A stretch of DNA of 64,000 nt from Setaria digitata (taxonomy: Eukaryota; Nematoda; Chromadorea; Rhabditida; Setariidae), in NCBI GenBank assembly GCA_003640385.1, contig RCAB01000007.1:1-64000 (forward strand), written 5' to 3'. The translations under genes were made by a program, and so were the position numbers. The notes under the pieces were generated by a model. That model was not told the DNA's origin. It made no database searches and saw nothing but the letters and a program-made list of their open reading frames with translations. This document shows, in pieces, positions 1-13,099 of this stretch; position 1 is the first letter of the stretch; every line of letters begins with the position of its first letter.

Positions 1-58
1 ATATTATATTATATTATATTATATTATATTATATTTCATTATATTATATTATAATTAT
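1..58. repeat. ATATT pentanucleotide tandem repeat
   Basis: The window opens with about eleven mostly perfect copies of a five-base ATATT unit, with interruptions near bases 35 and 52. It is simple-sequence DNA with no coding signal. The array probably continues to the left of the window. Confidence 0.9.
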
Positions 59-3000
59 ATTATATATTTGCATTATGTTTTATTTTAATTTTAATGTTGT
101 TAACCAGGATTACTAATTTTATCATTTATTGCATTATTATTTTTATTTTTTTATTTGTTTGATTGTTCTACTACTTAATTTGTCCCTTTTAGTGAACTGG
201 CCCATTTATATGGATTTCTTTAATCTTTATCTGGTAATGAGTAATCTTTATCTTAAATTAACACTTTTAAAACGAATCTGGAAGGCTGAAAATCTTGAAA
301 GTCACTAAATGAGGTGTTTTCCGAAGAAACAATTATTTATGTTTTTCAGATTAACGAATTTTTGTTTTCGCTGAACAAAGCAAGTTTTTATGCGAGAATC
401 TTGTCGATTAATGAATTGAACTACAATTTTTGACAAGTGTTCAGTAAATACTTGAATGTGCACTAAAATCGATCAGGTCAATTAGTAATGTAAGCAGGTA
501 CACTAAAAGCATTCTTCTTGCATGTAAAAGTTGAATTTGAAATGTGTCTGATCAGTGTAGATAATATTAAGAAGAGCATTTATCGTGAAATCCTCGTCAA
601 AATTTCAAAAGTTAATTTCAGCTTAGCCTTAAGTTCAAGCTGATTCTAAGTTTGTTTCTGTGCTATATGTAATAGATGGATTTACTGGATCGAGAATGCG
701 AATAGTGGGATTCGATTTCGGTTATATTATCAAGTCGATCTGCATATTCAACAATGAATGGCGAAAATTTTCTTACCTTCAAAAAGGATCTTTAATTTCT
801 AAAATATGAAAGCATTTTGGATTAAAAAGAAAATGAAATAAAAAGTGTTGATGCAGTATTTTTGTTTAATTTGGTACCATGAAGTTATAATCGATCTTGA
901 ATATAAATAACTTCGTCAAACTTCAGTTAAAACTTATTAATTCATATGTTACATGAATTGAAATCGAATTTTCCACAGGTCGACAAAACTGAAAATTGGA
1001 AATCTACTCATCAAAATGAACAAAAAATGCTTGGAAGGTCCTCAGCTGCATTGTCAAAGTGCTGAATGATTCTGCTGTAAAACTTTAATTCTTGCCCGTT
1101 TCGAAAAATATCCAAACATATGCTTCATGTTATTTGAGTGAGATTTTGACCTACAAAATTTTTAGCAAAGCATTATAACTGAATTATAGGTATCAGCTCG
1201 ATTAAGGTCCTTCAGTAATTTGTAGAATCACCTAAGTTGAACATTATAAAAAAAAAATGAATTTAACTTTTGAATTCGCTTAAATTATTCCATTCCGATA
1301 TGAGTTTCATCATTATTATTTATGTCGTAAAAAATTGTTTCAGGTAGTATATTAGAGGGTTCTCACATCATAGGATTCTTTCTTAAAAGAAAAATTATTG
1401 TGGGTTACTGAAACAACAACAGAAATAAAAACTGTAATAAAATGCGCCTGTATAATATTTGGTAAAAGATGATGAAGATTATTTTGTGCTATCTTAGCCA
1501 AAAGACTTTTGAAAATAGTATGATGCGAACTTATGATTTTTTGATAAAAAAATCGTTTCCTTGCACGGATACCTCGGATTAAGTTTACAATGGCGGAAGA
1601 AGCAACAGAACTCAAAGTGACTGTTTCTGATATCTGTTTGCAAAATCATTCAAATCTGAAACGGTTATATGGGCTTATAATTACGTTTATTTCAAATTCG
1701 TTTCATCTAGCAAAATATAAAATACTATAAAGTACCGCTAGACTCATTCTAGATTATTGCTTAGTGTTTATTTATGAAAAAAGGCTTGGTGGAATTGAAG
1801 ACTTTAAAAACATGTCGAAATGTAAAGCAGATGAAGTTCGCATTGTTTGACAGGATAGAAAATAAATCAGTTAATAAGAAAATTATTATGAAAATTCATT
1901 GAGACTTGGCTGTTATGTTACTTCTAGCTCGTTTTTCTAAATTCAGACTCCTCGAACTCCAAAATTTTGCATTTCTGATTTATCTAATCTTTTGATTAAA
2001 TTTTTTGATAAATTTGATTGAATTTATCGATCTTTTAATTAAAAGGAGCATGAAAGCAAGGATAAGCTCGTTTTGATACTTTTAAAAAAAAGTCCTTTTT
2101 TCACATCCGTTGGGATAGAAAATACTTTCTGATTTACAACGATTAATTAAAAAAGCAAAGTATGCTTAATAGAAATTTCTATGAAAATAAAAGCATTAAT
2201 GGGATCAGAATTAATAATTAGTATGCGACTTAATTTCGCTGTATGTTCGGCAATTTGAAACCAAATTTTAGCGCTTTTCCCACAGTGATCTGTTTTCTAA
2301 AGTGGGTCTAAATTTTAAGTTTGAATCGTATTTGCAAAGCCCGAAAAAATATGTTATTTTAGAGGTTGAAATTGAAAAACAGCAGCTAGTTTCTAACAAA
2401 ACAAAAATTTAAAATTTTACAAACTAGCAAAAAATCTAATAAACAAAATTTTGGCGCAATTTGTACTTCTTTATAAAAAAATTCGAAATTTATATATATA
2501 TATGGACTCCAAAATTAACTGATTTAGTGAATGATAATGAATAATAATTACTTCAGTTACTGAATATTCTCTTCAAATATTTGTGATATTTTTGATTCAT
2601 TCTATCAAACCTTACGAATTTCCTATAATAAATTTGTCTGACAAAATGCTGAAACATAACAAAAAAAAAAAGTGCAAAACGAGATTTGAAACTACGTACT
2701 GATAAATGTTCAGCAGACAAAAAGAAGTGTAAATAATGAGTAGGAAAATTCCTGAAACTGTCCTTCCGAATGGAAAAAGGGGAAATCTGAGTTTGTGAGA
2801 TTAGAAGCTTGACAAACAAAAGGGAAGAGACACATGCAAAGTTCTGATGGTGACAAATGGGTACGCATTGTGACAAAAACAAATACTTCATCGTTATGTG
2901 TCGGTGACATTCCTGTTGCTGTGGCGTAATGCGAAAGTGGCGCAAAATGAGATGAAAAGCTTTGTCCCTTAAGCAACATTTGTTCTTTTTTTCGAACCCA

Positions 3001-5040
3001 TTCTTTGTTCAGCCTTTAAAACCGATCAAAAAAAAAGTCAGAGTTGCTTTTTTCATTCTTTTTGAATGAGATTTGTACCATCAGTGAAACAATAATCTTG
3101 CTTATTCCCTCCTAAAAATTGAGAAAACAGTAATTGTACATCCCCATCTTAATAATTTTAATGCTACTGCATTTTGCATAAAAATTTAAAGAATTTTACG
3201 AATTTTACGTGGACCGGCTATTTGAACTGACCTAAATTTCATTTAAGAAAACACTTTTTCAAGCAGTTTTTCTGATGAGTCAACTGGAAATTCAGATGCG
3301 ACTGTTGCACTGCTATGCAAGAATCATACTTTTTTTGGCATTATTCATAGTAGTTGCTGATACTTTTGGAAAATCCGGTACAGGAGAGAGGCAAAAATTT
3401 CATATTTTTTAGCTGTTCATTTAAGGGTTAATTTTCTGGTGAAATTTCTTCATCGTCAAAGCTCGGACTCTTCAACCTGCTACTTAAAGCAGTCTTCATT
3501 TTCCAGTTGACCACTAGCTGTTTGTATATAGGAATTTTCGTCACAAAGGCTATCAACAGCCGGATGATGTAGAAGCAAAACAAGTTTTATCTAAGCATTG
3601 CGAGCACAACCAAATTCTACCAATACTTTAAGAAAAACATTTCTTTTCTTTGAAATTTTCGTATTTATTGAAACTTATGCTGGCAGTTCTGTTTACTAGA
3701 ACTGACAAGTCAATAGTTAATGAAGAAGAACGCAATCTAAGGGTCACAAAAGAAGAATGGAAAAATCTTGAAATGATCTTGTTGCTGAACTTTTGCAATC
3801 ATTGTGACAAAGAAGACAGTGATAGTTTCATGATAAAAATGAGAAAGGGCAAATCTGCTGCACACGTTAAACTTTCTCATCTCACACGGGCACACGTAAC
3901 ATACGTCTACGTCACAAATATCAGCGAAAATTTCGTGAATTATGTTTTTATTTTCATCACTTCCAGCAGGATTTTTAATCATGCATATATCAACGTTTCG
4001 ATTTGGTGAATTTGAAAAAAGTAAATTAGCAATGGAAAGACAAAGTTTTAATATTTCACAGAAATGAATGAATGATGAAAATCGAAATATTTTAATCTCC
4101 AGCAATGCCATAATAATTTATAGCTATGTTCTTGGTAAATAAAAAATTAATTACAAATGTGGCAAGTATGAAGTCCATATCTGATATCAAATCCGGCCTT
4201 TCAAAAATCTAAAAATAGATTTCAACAAAACATATTTCTTCTTTTTAATGTTAATGAGAAAATCTTTCGATTGCAATATCGTAAATATCTATCAGCAAAA
4301 TTATGAAATGATAAATGTGATTTGAAATTGTCATCTAAGAGTGAATATCTTGTAGAGTATTCATAATTTCATGTTACAAAACGTGTGAAATTAGACTAAG
4401 AAACTTGCAGCGAAGCAGTTTAGTGTGGCTAAACTTAGAATTACCGTCAGGAATTAAAATTTTCGGCCCAGACGAAGTTTGGAAGTGAAGACAAGAAGCC
4501 ACGGCTTTGGTTTCAGGGAAACATCTGCTGGGAAGAAAGTGTTTGGGAGATGAGTTTTTTCGCTGCATATGAAAATTTGAAAATTGTAAGGTATCAGGAG
4601 GTTGAGCAGAAGAACGGAGGCACGGTAGAGAGGGCAAACAAGGAGGTGAGCGGAGAGTTCCAGGAAGATGGATAGATGTTTTTCTCTGCATTTCTTGGCT
4701 GCTTTGGAGACGAATTGGAATGTAGCAGAACTGGAAATCATCGGGGGAAAAATGAAAGCAAGGAAAGTTTACGGGAGAAGTCACCACCTTCAAAGTGGTA
4801 TTAGCAGGCCAGGCTAAGGGAGAGGGGCGGGAGTTCATCTTCAGGTCTAGGTGACAGGACAGGTAGTACCAACAAAAGAGACAGACGGTCGGGGAGGTGT
4901 GGTGGTTGCAGAGCCGGTTGACTGGGTACTTAAGGGATGCGGCACCGCTTGAACGGTATCACTTCGCTGCCATATTCCCTTCGGAAGAAAGGAGTTCTGT
5001 GTGGAAGGTTCGCCTACCTCCGTCAAGAAATCACCGAACA
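59..5040. other. Intergenic region upstream of the collagen gene
   Basis: This is A+T-rich sequence in which I see no convincing exon chain. Minus-strand open frames of 130 codons at 2553-2945 and 154 codons at 4374-4838, and a plus-strand frame at 3650-4009, lack recognisable motifs and splice partners. The last 600 bases (about 4440-5040) are visibly richer in G+C than their surroundings and are the natural place for the collagen promoter, but no specific element was recognised. Confidence 0.5.
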
Positions 5041-7318
5041 ATGGAAGTTCAAAGTCGGATTAAGGCTTATAAATTTGTCGCCTATTCGGCGGTCACATTT
5101 AGCATCGTTGCTGTGCTATCAGTATGTATCACTTTGCCCATGATTTATAATTATATACATCATGTCAGGCGACAGATGCACAGCGAAATCGCATTCTGCA
5201 AGGTTGGTCTCTCTCCCTTATCACCGTTTCCGTGTATCTGCTGCATTCCGCTATCACTCGTTATCATCCCTCATAGTTTCTCCCTCTTTCATCACTTCTT
5301 ACAGAATTTTTCATGGGTAATACAGCAACACTTGTAGCTTTGTAAAACAGTTGATTCTGTTAGTTTGGAATAGTTGCAAATTACTGAACTTTTAATTACT
5401 AGTTTTGAGAGACGCTTCGCAAATGAAAAATTTTTGGAGTTTAGTTTTCTTTAGTTGTTATCTAAACTTTAAATTGCCTACAATTAAGACTTCTGCGAAA
5501 AAAGATGCAATCTTAAAAAAGGGCATAAACATTGTTTAAAATTACGATAATATCCCACTGCGTAAACCGATTAGGAGACGGCCGTCACACCGCTGCAAAC
5601 AATATTTGTACTTTGATGTTTTTGGAAAGTGACATTTTCTTTTAAAAAATTTTTTTTCACTTTTCTAGTTTTCATTGTTTGAAACACATCCAAAAATTTC
5701 GTTTATTTTTTTTTTGACAATTCGAATTCGACCTGTGAAATTTATAATTCAACATTTTAATGAAGTTTGGGTTCAATCTTACCTGACTTGTGCAATTCAC
5801 TTTTCACTGGTAATTAATTGATTACATTCCTTTATATTACGAATGAAGAAACTTTCCCATTCTTATTAGCTAATTTAAAGGCGAAATAAAATAGATCTCA
5901 AATTTGGTACTTCTGCATGCAATAACCTTATTCATCTATTTACAATAAAAAAACGATGAAGGCAAGTTTCTTTTCAAAAATGAGCAGTTTTTAAAATTTA
6001 CATCGATGATCAGGAATGCCTCGTGATGTTCAATATTCAAATGCCGAGTGACTCGGTGAGTGACTCAGTTCTGTAGCTGGAATAAACTGTCGAGATTCCC
6101 AGACATACAGTATGGATCTCGACTGTGCTTGTAATAATGCTGTAGAAGTAGTAAATTCAGATTCTTCTCAGGTTATAATATTAAAATAAGACCTCTGATG
6201 AAATACTCCATTTTGAAATTCCGTCAGATGCTAACTATGAGAGTAATTACATCTTAATAGTTCGATCACAATCGATCATTCTTCCATGCAATCTATTTTT
6301 AACGATTACACACCACAAGTTCCAGTTTACGGTGAAGAACTATGCAATTTTTAAAACGAATCGGTTCATCTAGATTGTAATTTTTTCGAAATCGAAGAAA
6401 TTTTGCTATTTTCTAAAATTGATCAAAATTTCGTGAAACTTCCTGGAAATGAAACTTCTTTTAGCAATCTGCAAAAGATACCTGGACAGATGTGGAACGA
6501 CTAGGGCAGTCTCCATTAGTTGGACACAATCGAACAGCTCGTCAGGCGAGTCAATGCGAGGGCTGTTGTATTACTGGTGCAGCAGGTCCTAAGGGACCCC
6601 CAGGCAGGCCTGGTAAACCAGGAAAGCCTGGAGCACCAGGTCTTCCAGGTAACCCTGGCAGACCACCACCACAGCCGTGCGAACCTGTTACTCCACCACC
6701 ATGTAAACCATGTCCTCAAGGACCACCTGGACCACAAGGGCCGCCAGGACCACGGGGAGATCCAGGACCAGACGGGCCACCAGGACAACCAGGACCGGAT
6801 GGAGCACCAGGTGAAGCTGGCCCACAAGGACCCCAAGGACCGCCCGGAACACCAGGACCTGCAGGGCCAAACGGTGCTCCAGGAGAAAATGCACCAGATG
6901 AACCACTTCAACGTGGTCCTCCAGGAGAACAAGGTTAGCCTATATTTTTATAAAGTATTTGTAACTTTTTGAAACAATAACAATAATATTGAGATCCCGA
7001 CATAGTGAGCCAAAAACTATCATAATATAATAATAACTAAATGAATAAGACGAACGCCACTAATAGTTTTTTTTTTCTTAAGGAGACCAAGGACCTCAGG
7101 GACCAATGGGACGACCTGGACAGCCAGGACAGGACGGAGCAACCGGGCCACCGGGACCAGCAGGCGAACCTGGTGCAGATGGACAACCTGGAGCAGATGG
7201 ACAACCAGGCGCACCTGGCCCACAAGGACCACCTGGAAAAGCTGGCGAACGGGGTGTGTGCCCGAAATACTGCGCCATCGATGGTGGCGTATTCTTCGAA
7301 GATGGTACCAGACGTTAA
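5041..7318 (+). CDS. Cuticle collagen (nematode type, three exons)
   Basis: Exons are 5041-5202, 6465-6933 and 7083-7318; the phases join (0, then 1) into 288 aa ending in TAA. The protein forms extracellular cuticle matrix. Residues 1-54 are the nematode cuticle-collagen N-terminal domain: a short cytoplasmic head, a hydrophobic segment at about 13-36, then a conserved FCK at the exon junction. A basic NRTAR at 76-80 fits a subtilisin-type processing site. A Cys cluster (CEGCC, 85-89) precedes two Gly-X-Y blocks interrupted by a Pro/Cys stretch ([17 protein letters not shown]). The C-terminus carries Cys270 and Cys274 and ends in FFEDGTRR, a tail typical of one group of nematode collagens. 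Start ATG 5041 is chosen because the conserved domain begins there; an in-frame upstream extension has no domain support. A large first intron (1.26 kb) is unusual for a collagen. The specific subfamily member is not assigned. Confidence 0.93.
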
Positions 7319-8679
7319 AGAAAGAAAGAGTCTTGATCATTTCCTCATATCTAACCATACTGCCTTGGCTGTCATTAACCAAAAAGTATATTAGCAATTG
7401 GGTGGAACATAGTTGCACGTGGGAAAGCATATCTGGAACAGCCGGATGAGTTTCACTTTTCTGGGCAACATTTCACTGTCTTTCGCTGCACTTGGCTCAT
7501 GCAAAATGAAATTGTGTGGATTTGTTAGTTCCGTTTGAGGTTATTGTTAAATCCAGGAAAAATTCATTCATTATTGTTCTGTAGGTTGTCGTGTAGTTCA
7601 CAAATATGTAAATTTTCCTGTCAGTTTGGTTGTGATTTTACACATTAAAAAACAGTCACTTCTCCACTTTAAAACGCAAACAAATGAACAAGAATCCTAA
7701 TTTCTACATAATAGTAGAGATTATCAGAATAGAGAGAACTTCAGTGGCCTTGTCACCTCCATTATCAGTCATTCTAACAGATTACCCTCCCAGTTCCTCG
7801 TTATTAATTACTATTGTAGCCATCCTCCTCTTGAACTAGCCAATACCTGTGCTACATTACTTTTTTTTTTTTTTTTTTACTTTGAGCAAACTATACAATT
7901 GCTCGAATGAAAAACAATAAAACTGGAACACAAAATGGAAAGTTGAAAGTAGTACAAAGCAGAAAAGTAAGACCTTTAGGCTAATAATTCGATATGTTGT
8001 AATTTCTGTATATCACAACATATCTGAAGAAAAGAAATTCTAATGTGTGCAGTAGCTTTCGATAAATCATTCCAACATAAAATAATTCTCGCTTAATTCA
8101 GTTTTCTCAACTAGTCGCAGAGTTATATTTGTTTAACTTCAATAATGGTACTCTTGAAAACTGTTATTTTAAGAATGATTTACTTTCCAACATCCAGATT
8201 TTTTAGGATGTGTTTTATTAATTGGCAGCCATAAATCGAATAATGTGTAATTGTAGCAACTTTAAGGAACAGGCGAACCAATCTGAAGAGCTTCTTTGAT
8301 TCCCAGTTTTTCAACAAATCACTTTAACTTTTTCAGTGAAAAACGGCAATGGACAAGTTTTAAAACATGAATGCAGTATTTACCAATATTTATTAGAAAA
8401 AAAAAAAAAATTCAACAAATTCTCGAGTAAAAAGTTCTATGTAATGGTTATCAGCACCAATGTAATTTGCGTCTGATTATGATAAAAAAGTTTCAACATT
8501 TCATCAACATATCGGGAAGTATTAGTGTAGAGTTAATGCGTTTTGGACCAAATTAACTGCATTTGGATCTTTTTATGAATTTGTTGTTAAGAATTGGAAA
8601 CTATTGGAATGTTAGTAATTGGAAATCTAACTGCTTGAAGAATAAGTTTTTTATTTTTAAAATATTGCACAAGTTCAAT

Positions 8680-8711
<32 letters not shown>

Positions 8712-10962
8712 ACGATTACCACAAAAAGTTGTGCATATTTGGTGCGCATTTTTCATTTGTCAGAGAAAGAAAAATCTTCTATTTCGGCTGACTTACATTT
8801 GAATTATTGAATTTTTTTTTTTTTTTTTTAAAGCTAGATGAAATGATTTTTTTCGAATGGCCTGAACGACTTCCAGTCCCTTAATGCAATCTATTGTATA
8901 ATTAAGTTGAATTTAGTGGAAATCTTCTACAGAAATCTTTTAGGCCAAATTCCAACAATAATTTCTTTTTTTTTTCTAATTTCCTTGTTGAATTTTTCAT
9001 TGTCTTCGAGTAACTCTCAAAATTTTTGCTCCAACTTTCTTTCGTTTTATCAATTAGCAATGCGTTTAATGCGAAATGGCATTTGAAATAAATTGAAGGA
9101 ACAAATGAAGAAAATTTATTTGTTCTATACACATATTGATAAGTATCTGTTATGAATTTAATTACAATTATTCTCAAATCAACGGAATTCTACAGTTCAT
9201 GTTATCAGGAAAAGCAGAATAAAAATAATGACAGTATCACAGAAGCCATAATCAACATCATTGGTAGGTAACCGATACCGGCTTGGATGCAACGTTCTGT
9301 ACAGTAGAATAATTCTGAAACCTAGAAATAGCGGAACTGACACTAGCAAGGAAAAAAAAAAAAAAAAAGATTCCGAAGTTTCAACATATTGTAGCAGAAT
9401 CAGAAATACTAGGTGCACTTGCTACTGTAGCCTATTAGAATGTAATTTGCAATATGCCTCCATATCAAGAATAGTCAGAATTTTATCTAAAAAACAACGA
9501 TTTATCAATCATTCCATCCGTGCTTTCTTTTTTCCACTCCCGACCTAACCCCGTTTTGTCCTCTCCCGAACACAAACCCCATCATTTACCATTTTTTATT
9601 CACTCTGTCTTCTGAAGTACATCACGCAACAGTATAGGTTCCACTTTCGTTACCACTTTTTAGTTAAAAAAACACACTCATTCTATTATAATTACAAATG
9701 CTCATCAAAGAGTCGACATTTTTAAGTATTCCATTCAGCCATTGATGTATGTACCTACGTATAAATGAATTGGGTAGACATCGCTTCAGAGTGTGTAGAT
9801 TCTTGGAAGTTGTAAGGATTGGACTGATAATAATTAAGCATTACCAGAAATTAATAAATTCTTACTATTTTTTATATATTATAACTACTAATAAATTCCT
9901 ATAACTATTTGAACTATTTCCTGTAATCTCACATATTTTTAAGCTAGAAGTTTCTCGCTGATATTGACTGCACAACCAATCTTAAGGAAAGCTTAGAATA
10001 TTTGAAAATATCTGCGAAGAGTGCTTGGAATTGTGTACAAAACAGTCACATTGCAAAAATGTTCACGTGATAGATCTTTAGTCTTTTAACTGGTTAACTT
10101 TTTCATCGCAAATTATAAAATTTTTTTTAATTATAAAACAAATCAGAAATAACTGAAATTCTGAACATTTCGAAGAAAAATGAAAATTAAAGCGTAGAGT
10201 GCGTGACAAGCAGGATGTAAGCCTTCACAACGTACCTAATCGGATCAATTAGATTTTTTTTTTTTTTTTTTTTCTTGAGTTTCATGAAAATAATTCGAAA
10301 CCCTAACTCTACCTGGAGAAAAATAATAAATAAAGAATATATGAGAATTATTTATATCAAAACATCTGCAAAGACCTGTTGACAATTACCTCTAATCAAA
10401 CTAAATAAAAAATTAAAACTGCTAGCGTTCCAAAATGAGTACCTACTTTTCTGATTTCACGTATCTCGTCGTCCGAACATCCAATACTTCTACGTAGTAC
10501 CTGTAAAAATAATGCACAATCGATAGAGAACCAAACTCTCATTCATTTAATTGTTGCTCAAAAACTTGTCTTTTTTTTTTTTTTGTTTTTGCTAAGAGTC
10601 TTTCTGTTTCAGATAAATGATAATGTGCTAATTTGATCATGCAATCATCGTGTGATTCTTGACTACTTCTTTTTTAAAACATATTATTATGAAGGAAGAG
10701 TAACAGTAAGATATTTCATTTTTCATTTATTTTTAAAAAATAATAAAACTGTCACTTCATTGAATTTGACTACCTTCTTCTTTTGAAGGATGGCATTAAA
10801 TTACAAGCATAGTTCTCCTCCCATAATTAAAGGGCTAAATTCGGAATACTGCCATTGTAAAACTGAGATCGAAAAAAAAAAAAAAAAAAACTAAGACATT
10901 TTATTTATATAGGTTCAGAAAACTTTTACAAAATGATTCAGATTAAGACATTAATGTTAAGG
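7319..10962. other. Intergenic region with many homopolymer runs
   Basis: No supported gene. The region has long poly(T)/poly(A) runs at about 7861-7878, 8400-8411, 8681-8700, 8813-8830, 9352-9368, 10255-10273 and 10872-10890. Open frames of 70-98 codons here are built on these runs and have no domain or splice support. Possible polyadenylation hexamers follow the collagen stop (for example an AATAAA near 7916). Confidence 0.5.
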
Positions 10963-13099
10963 TTATGCATTACTGATAGAGAAATCTGATTCGTCGAATT
11001 GGATATGATGTGAAGTTAAAGAGGAGAAGAAATTTTTTTTGAGAGCTGACTGAAAGCTATCCAAGACGGAGTTAAAATAAACATAAATCTCGTGAAAATT
11101 ATGGTTGAATGCTAAGTTTTGAAGCGAGAAATTCTCGAAAACAATACTGTCACACTGATCACCGAAACTTTTCCTCTGTTCAACAGAAGACGATGGAAAC
11201 ATTGCATTCTGTTGAAAGAGGAAAAGTTTCAGTATCAATGTGACAGTATTGGTAAGCATTCAACGTAACAGTACTGCATTTAGAAAACAAGGAAATTATT
11301 ACACAGAGGCAAAAGTCAGTTGAGTATATCTTGATAATCACTTCTATTATCACGAATTTAAAATTATCAACTTCCGTTATCATCAAAATGTAAATTGACT
11401 CCTAAGGTAGTCGTGAAACAACATTATCAAGAATTTCGTTCCACTCTGCAATCTCCTACGTGATACTTCTGCCATTGCTTCATTTTTTTTATTTATTGGA
11501 TGTGACCAAAGAATTTAAGTGATGCTGCCACTATTACGTCATTAAAACAATATACGATTTTGGCAAGACACGAGAAACTTTTTTCTCGTTCAAATTTTTG
11601 ATTCAGTGGGATGGAAAAGGAAAAATAGGGCACAGGCAAGGGAAAAACACACGAGCAAAAAAAAGCAAAGGAACAAACAGGCAAGAAAAAAAGTAAGGAG
11701 ACGAACGGAAGAGAAAAAAGTAGAACGAAAAACAAATTGTCGTAGTAAATTCGATGCTAGCCATTCCTGAGAAATGGAAGTATGAAGGCTTCTGGATTCC
11801 TTGAATAGTTGGGTTCTCGGGGAAGGAGCAATGAGACAATTCTTAAATCGTTTGTTTAGCATGATAAAAAAGCAAAAACTAAGGTATGATATAATTAATT
11901 AGTTTGGAGAAGAAATTCAACAGATAAGCAACTAAAATGAATCAGTAAGTTGGAGGATAATTTTTTCAAATAACAAAATTAGAACCAGCAAATAAAGGCA
12001 ATTATGATGTCGAGATGTACGGGAGAGGGTAAAACTTCTCTTCTGGGCATCGGTTAATTTATAACTATTTCAGTGATTATTTTAAATGATAAATTTTAAT
12101 AATCAGTTGCTTCCTAAAGGATGCTATATGCTAGAAAACTAAAACTTACAAAAAGCATTCGGCGCCACTGTTGTGGATCGTGGTACCCAAATGGTTTCTC
12201 AGTTGGTGGTACCAAACCACAGGTTGCATTCATCTCACCACCTACCCACATGCATGCAACTTGTAAATGATAATTGCTACTGTTGTGAAGCAAATAACCG
12301 CTACTTCGATGCTCGGCACACAAATAATCACGATACTGTAGTGAATGACGAAGTTTCGTTGACCTGAAAAGTTAAAACTTTCCTTATTTATTCTTATCTT
12401 AGTTAAACTTCTATTTGGTAGTTTCATTTCTTCGATTTTTTTTTTTCCTCCATGTTTCACTTTTTTACAACTCGCTTTGGCTGGAAGATAAATTCAGAGT
12501 AAAAAGAGAAATAAAAATCAGTTATTCACAACTAACTCGATAATATAGCCATCTTCTCGTGCTATACTGCCTAATTCTATAAGATTCTGGACATGCTCCC
12601 GCATTTCAAACCAGCGAATACGATCTGCTTCCGAACATCGTAAATGATGTGTACATTCCAGGTATAGTGAAGCACCTGGCAGATGAAATTTTTTGCAATA
12701 ACCAATGACGTTTAGCGCAATTTTTTTTTTAGCATTCCAATTTCTCAATTCTTAAAAAGAAAAAAAAAATGACTTTGAATCAAAAATTAAATCTTGCAAG
12801 AACACTCCAATAAGACAGACCAAGCAAACTAAGACGACTTCCCACTATTTGGCACGAGCCAAATAAAAAGAACCAAGCTACTAACATGAATGTATAAAAT
12901 AATTAAAAATCTTTTTCTATTATCCTTTTAACAGCACAACAAAATAATATTCAAATTTCCAAATAAATTTTGATCATTCTATGCCCTTTTTGAAACAACT
13001 TATTCATGCCAGGATTCAAGAAATTTCTAGTCGGTTTGAAGAACTTAAATTGGAATGTACCTACCTGACGATCAATGAGTAGATGAACCTCATACCCAT
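10963..13099 (-). CDS. Unidentified multi-exon protein gene (partial model)
   Basis: I do not recognise this family. Four pieces on the minus strand look coding and fit by phase: 13099-13065 (Met-Gly-Met-Arg start ending in a GTAGGT donor), 12743-12530, 12335-12150 (ending in a GTAAGT donor) and a terminal candidate 11208-10963 opening after a CAACAG acceptor and ending TAA. The middle two exons have non-random composition with paired Cys, His and Trp residues: HHLRCSEADRIRWFEMREH in one, and ACMWVGGEMNATCGLVPP followed by FGYHDPQQWRRM in the other. No signal peptide is obvious; the first residues are mildly hydrophobic. The link between 12150 and 11208 is not solved; open stretches near 12042 and 11850-11740 may supply missing exons. 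The 12743 acceptor (ATTGAG) is weak, so the first exon is tentative. It could also be two genes. It is read convergently with the collagen gene and in the same direction as syntaxin-16. Confidence 0.5.

Noticed and set aside
2553..2945. 130-codon minus-strand open frame
   Set aside because: His/Phe-rich chance translation without motif or splice support.
3650..4111. Overlapping 119- and 124-codon frames on both strands
   Set aside because: Mutually antisense frames in plain A+T-rich DNA; neither shows family features.
4374..4838. 154-codon minus-strand open frame upstream of the collagen
   Set aside because: No domain, no splice partner, and it lies in the locally G+C-richer collagen promoter side; probably chance.
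6516..7430. Several long frames on both strands over the collagen exons
   Set aside because: They are shadows of the Gly-X-Y repeats in other frames.
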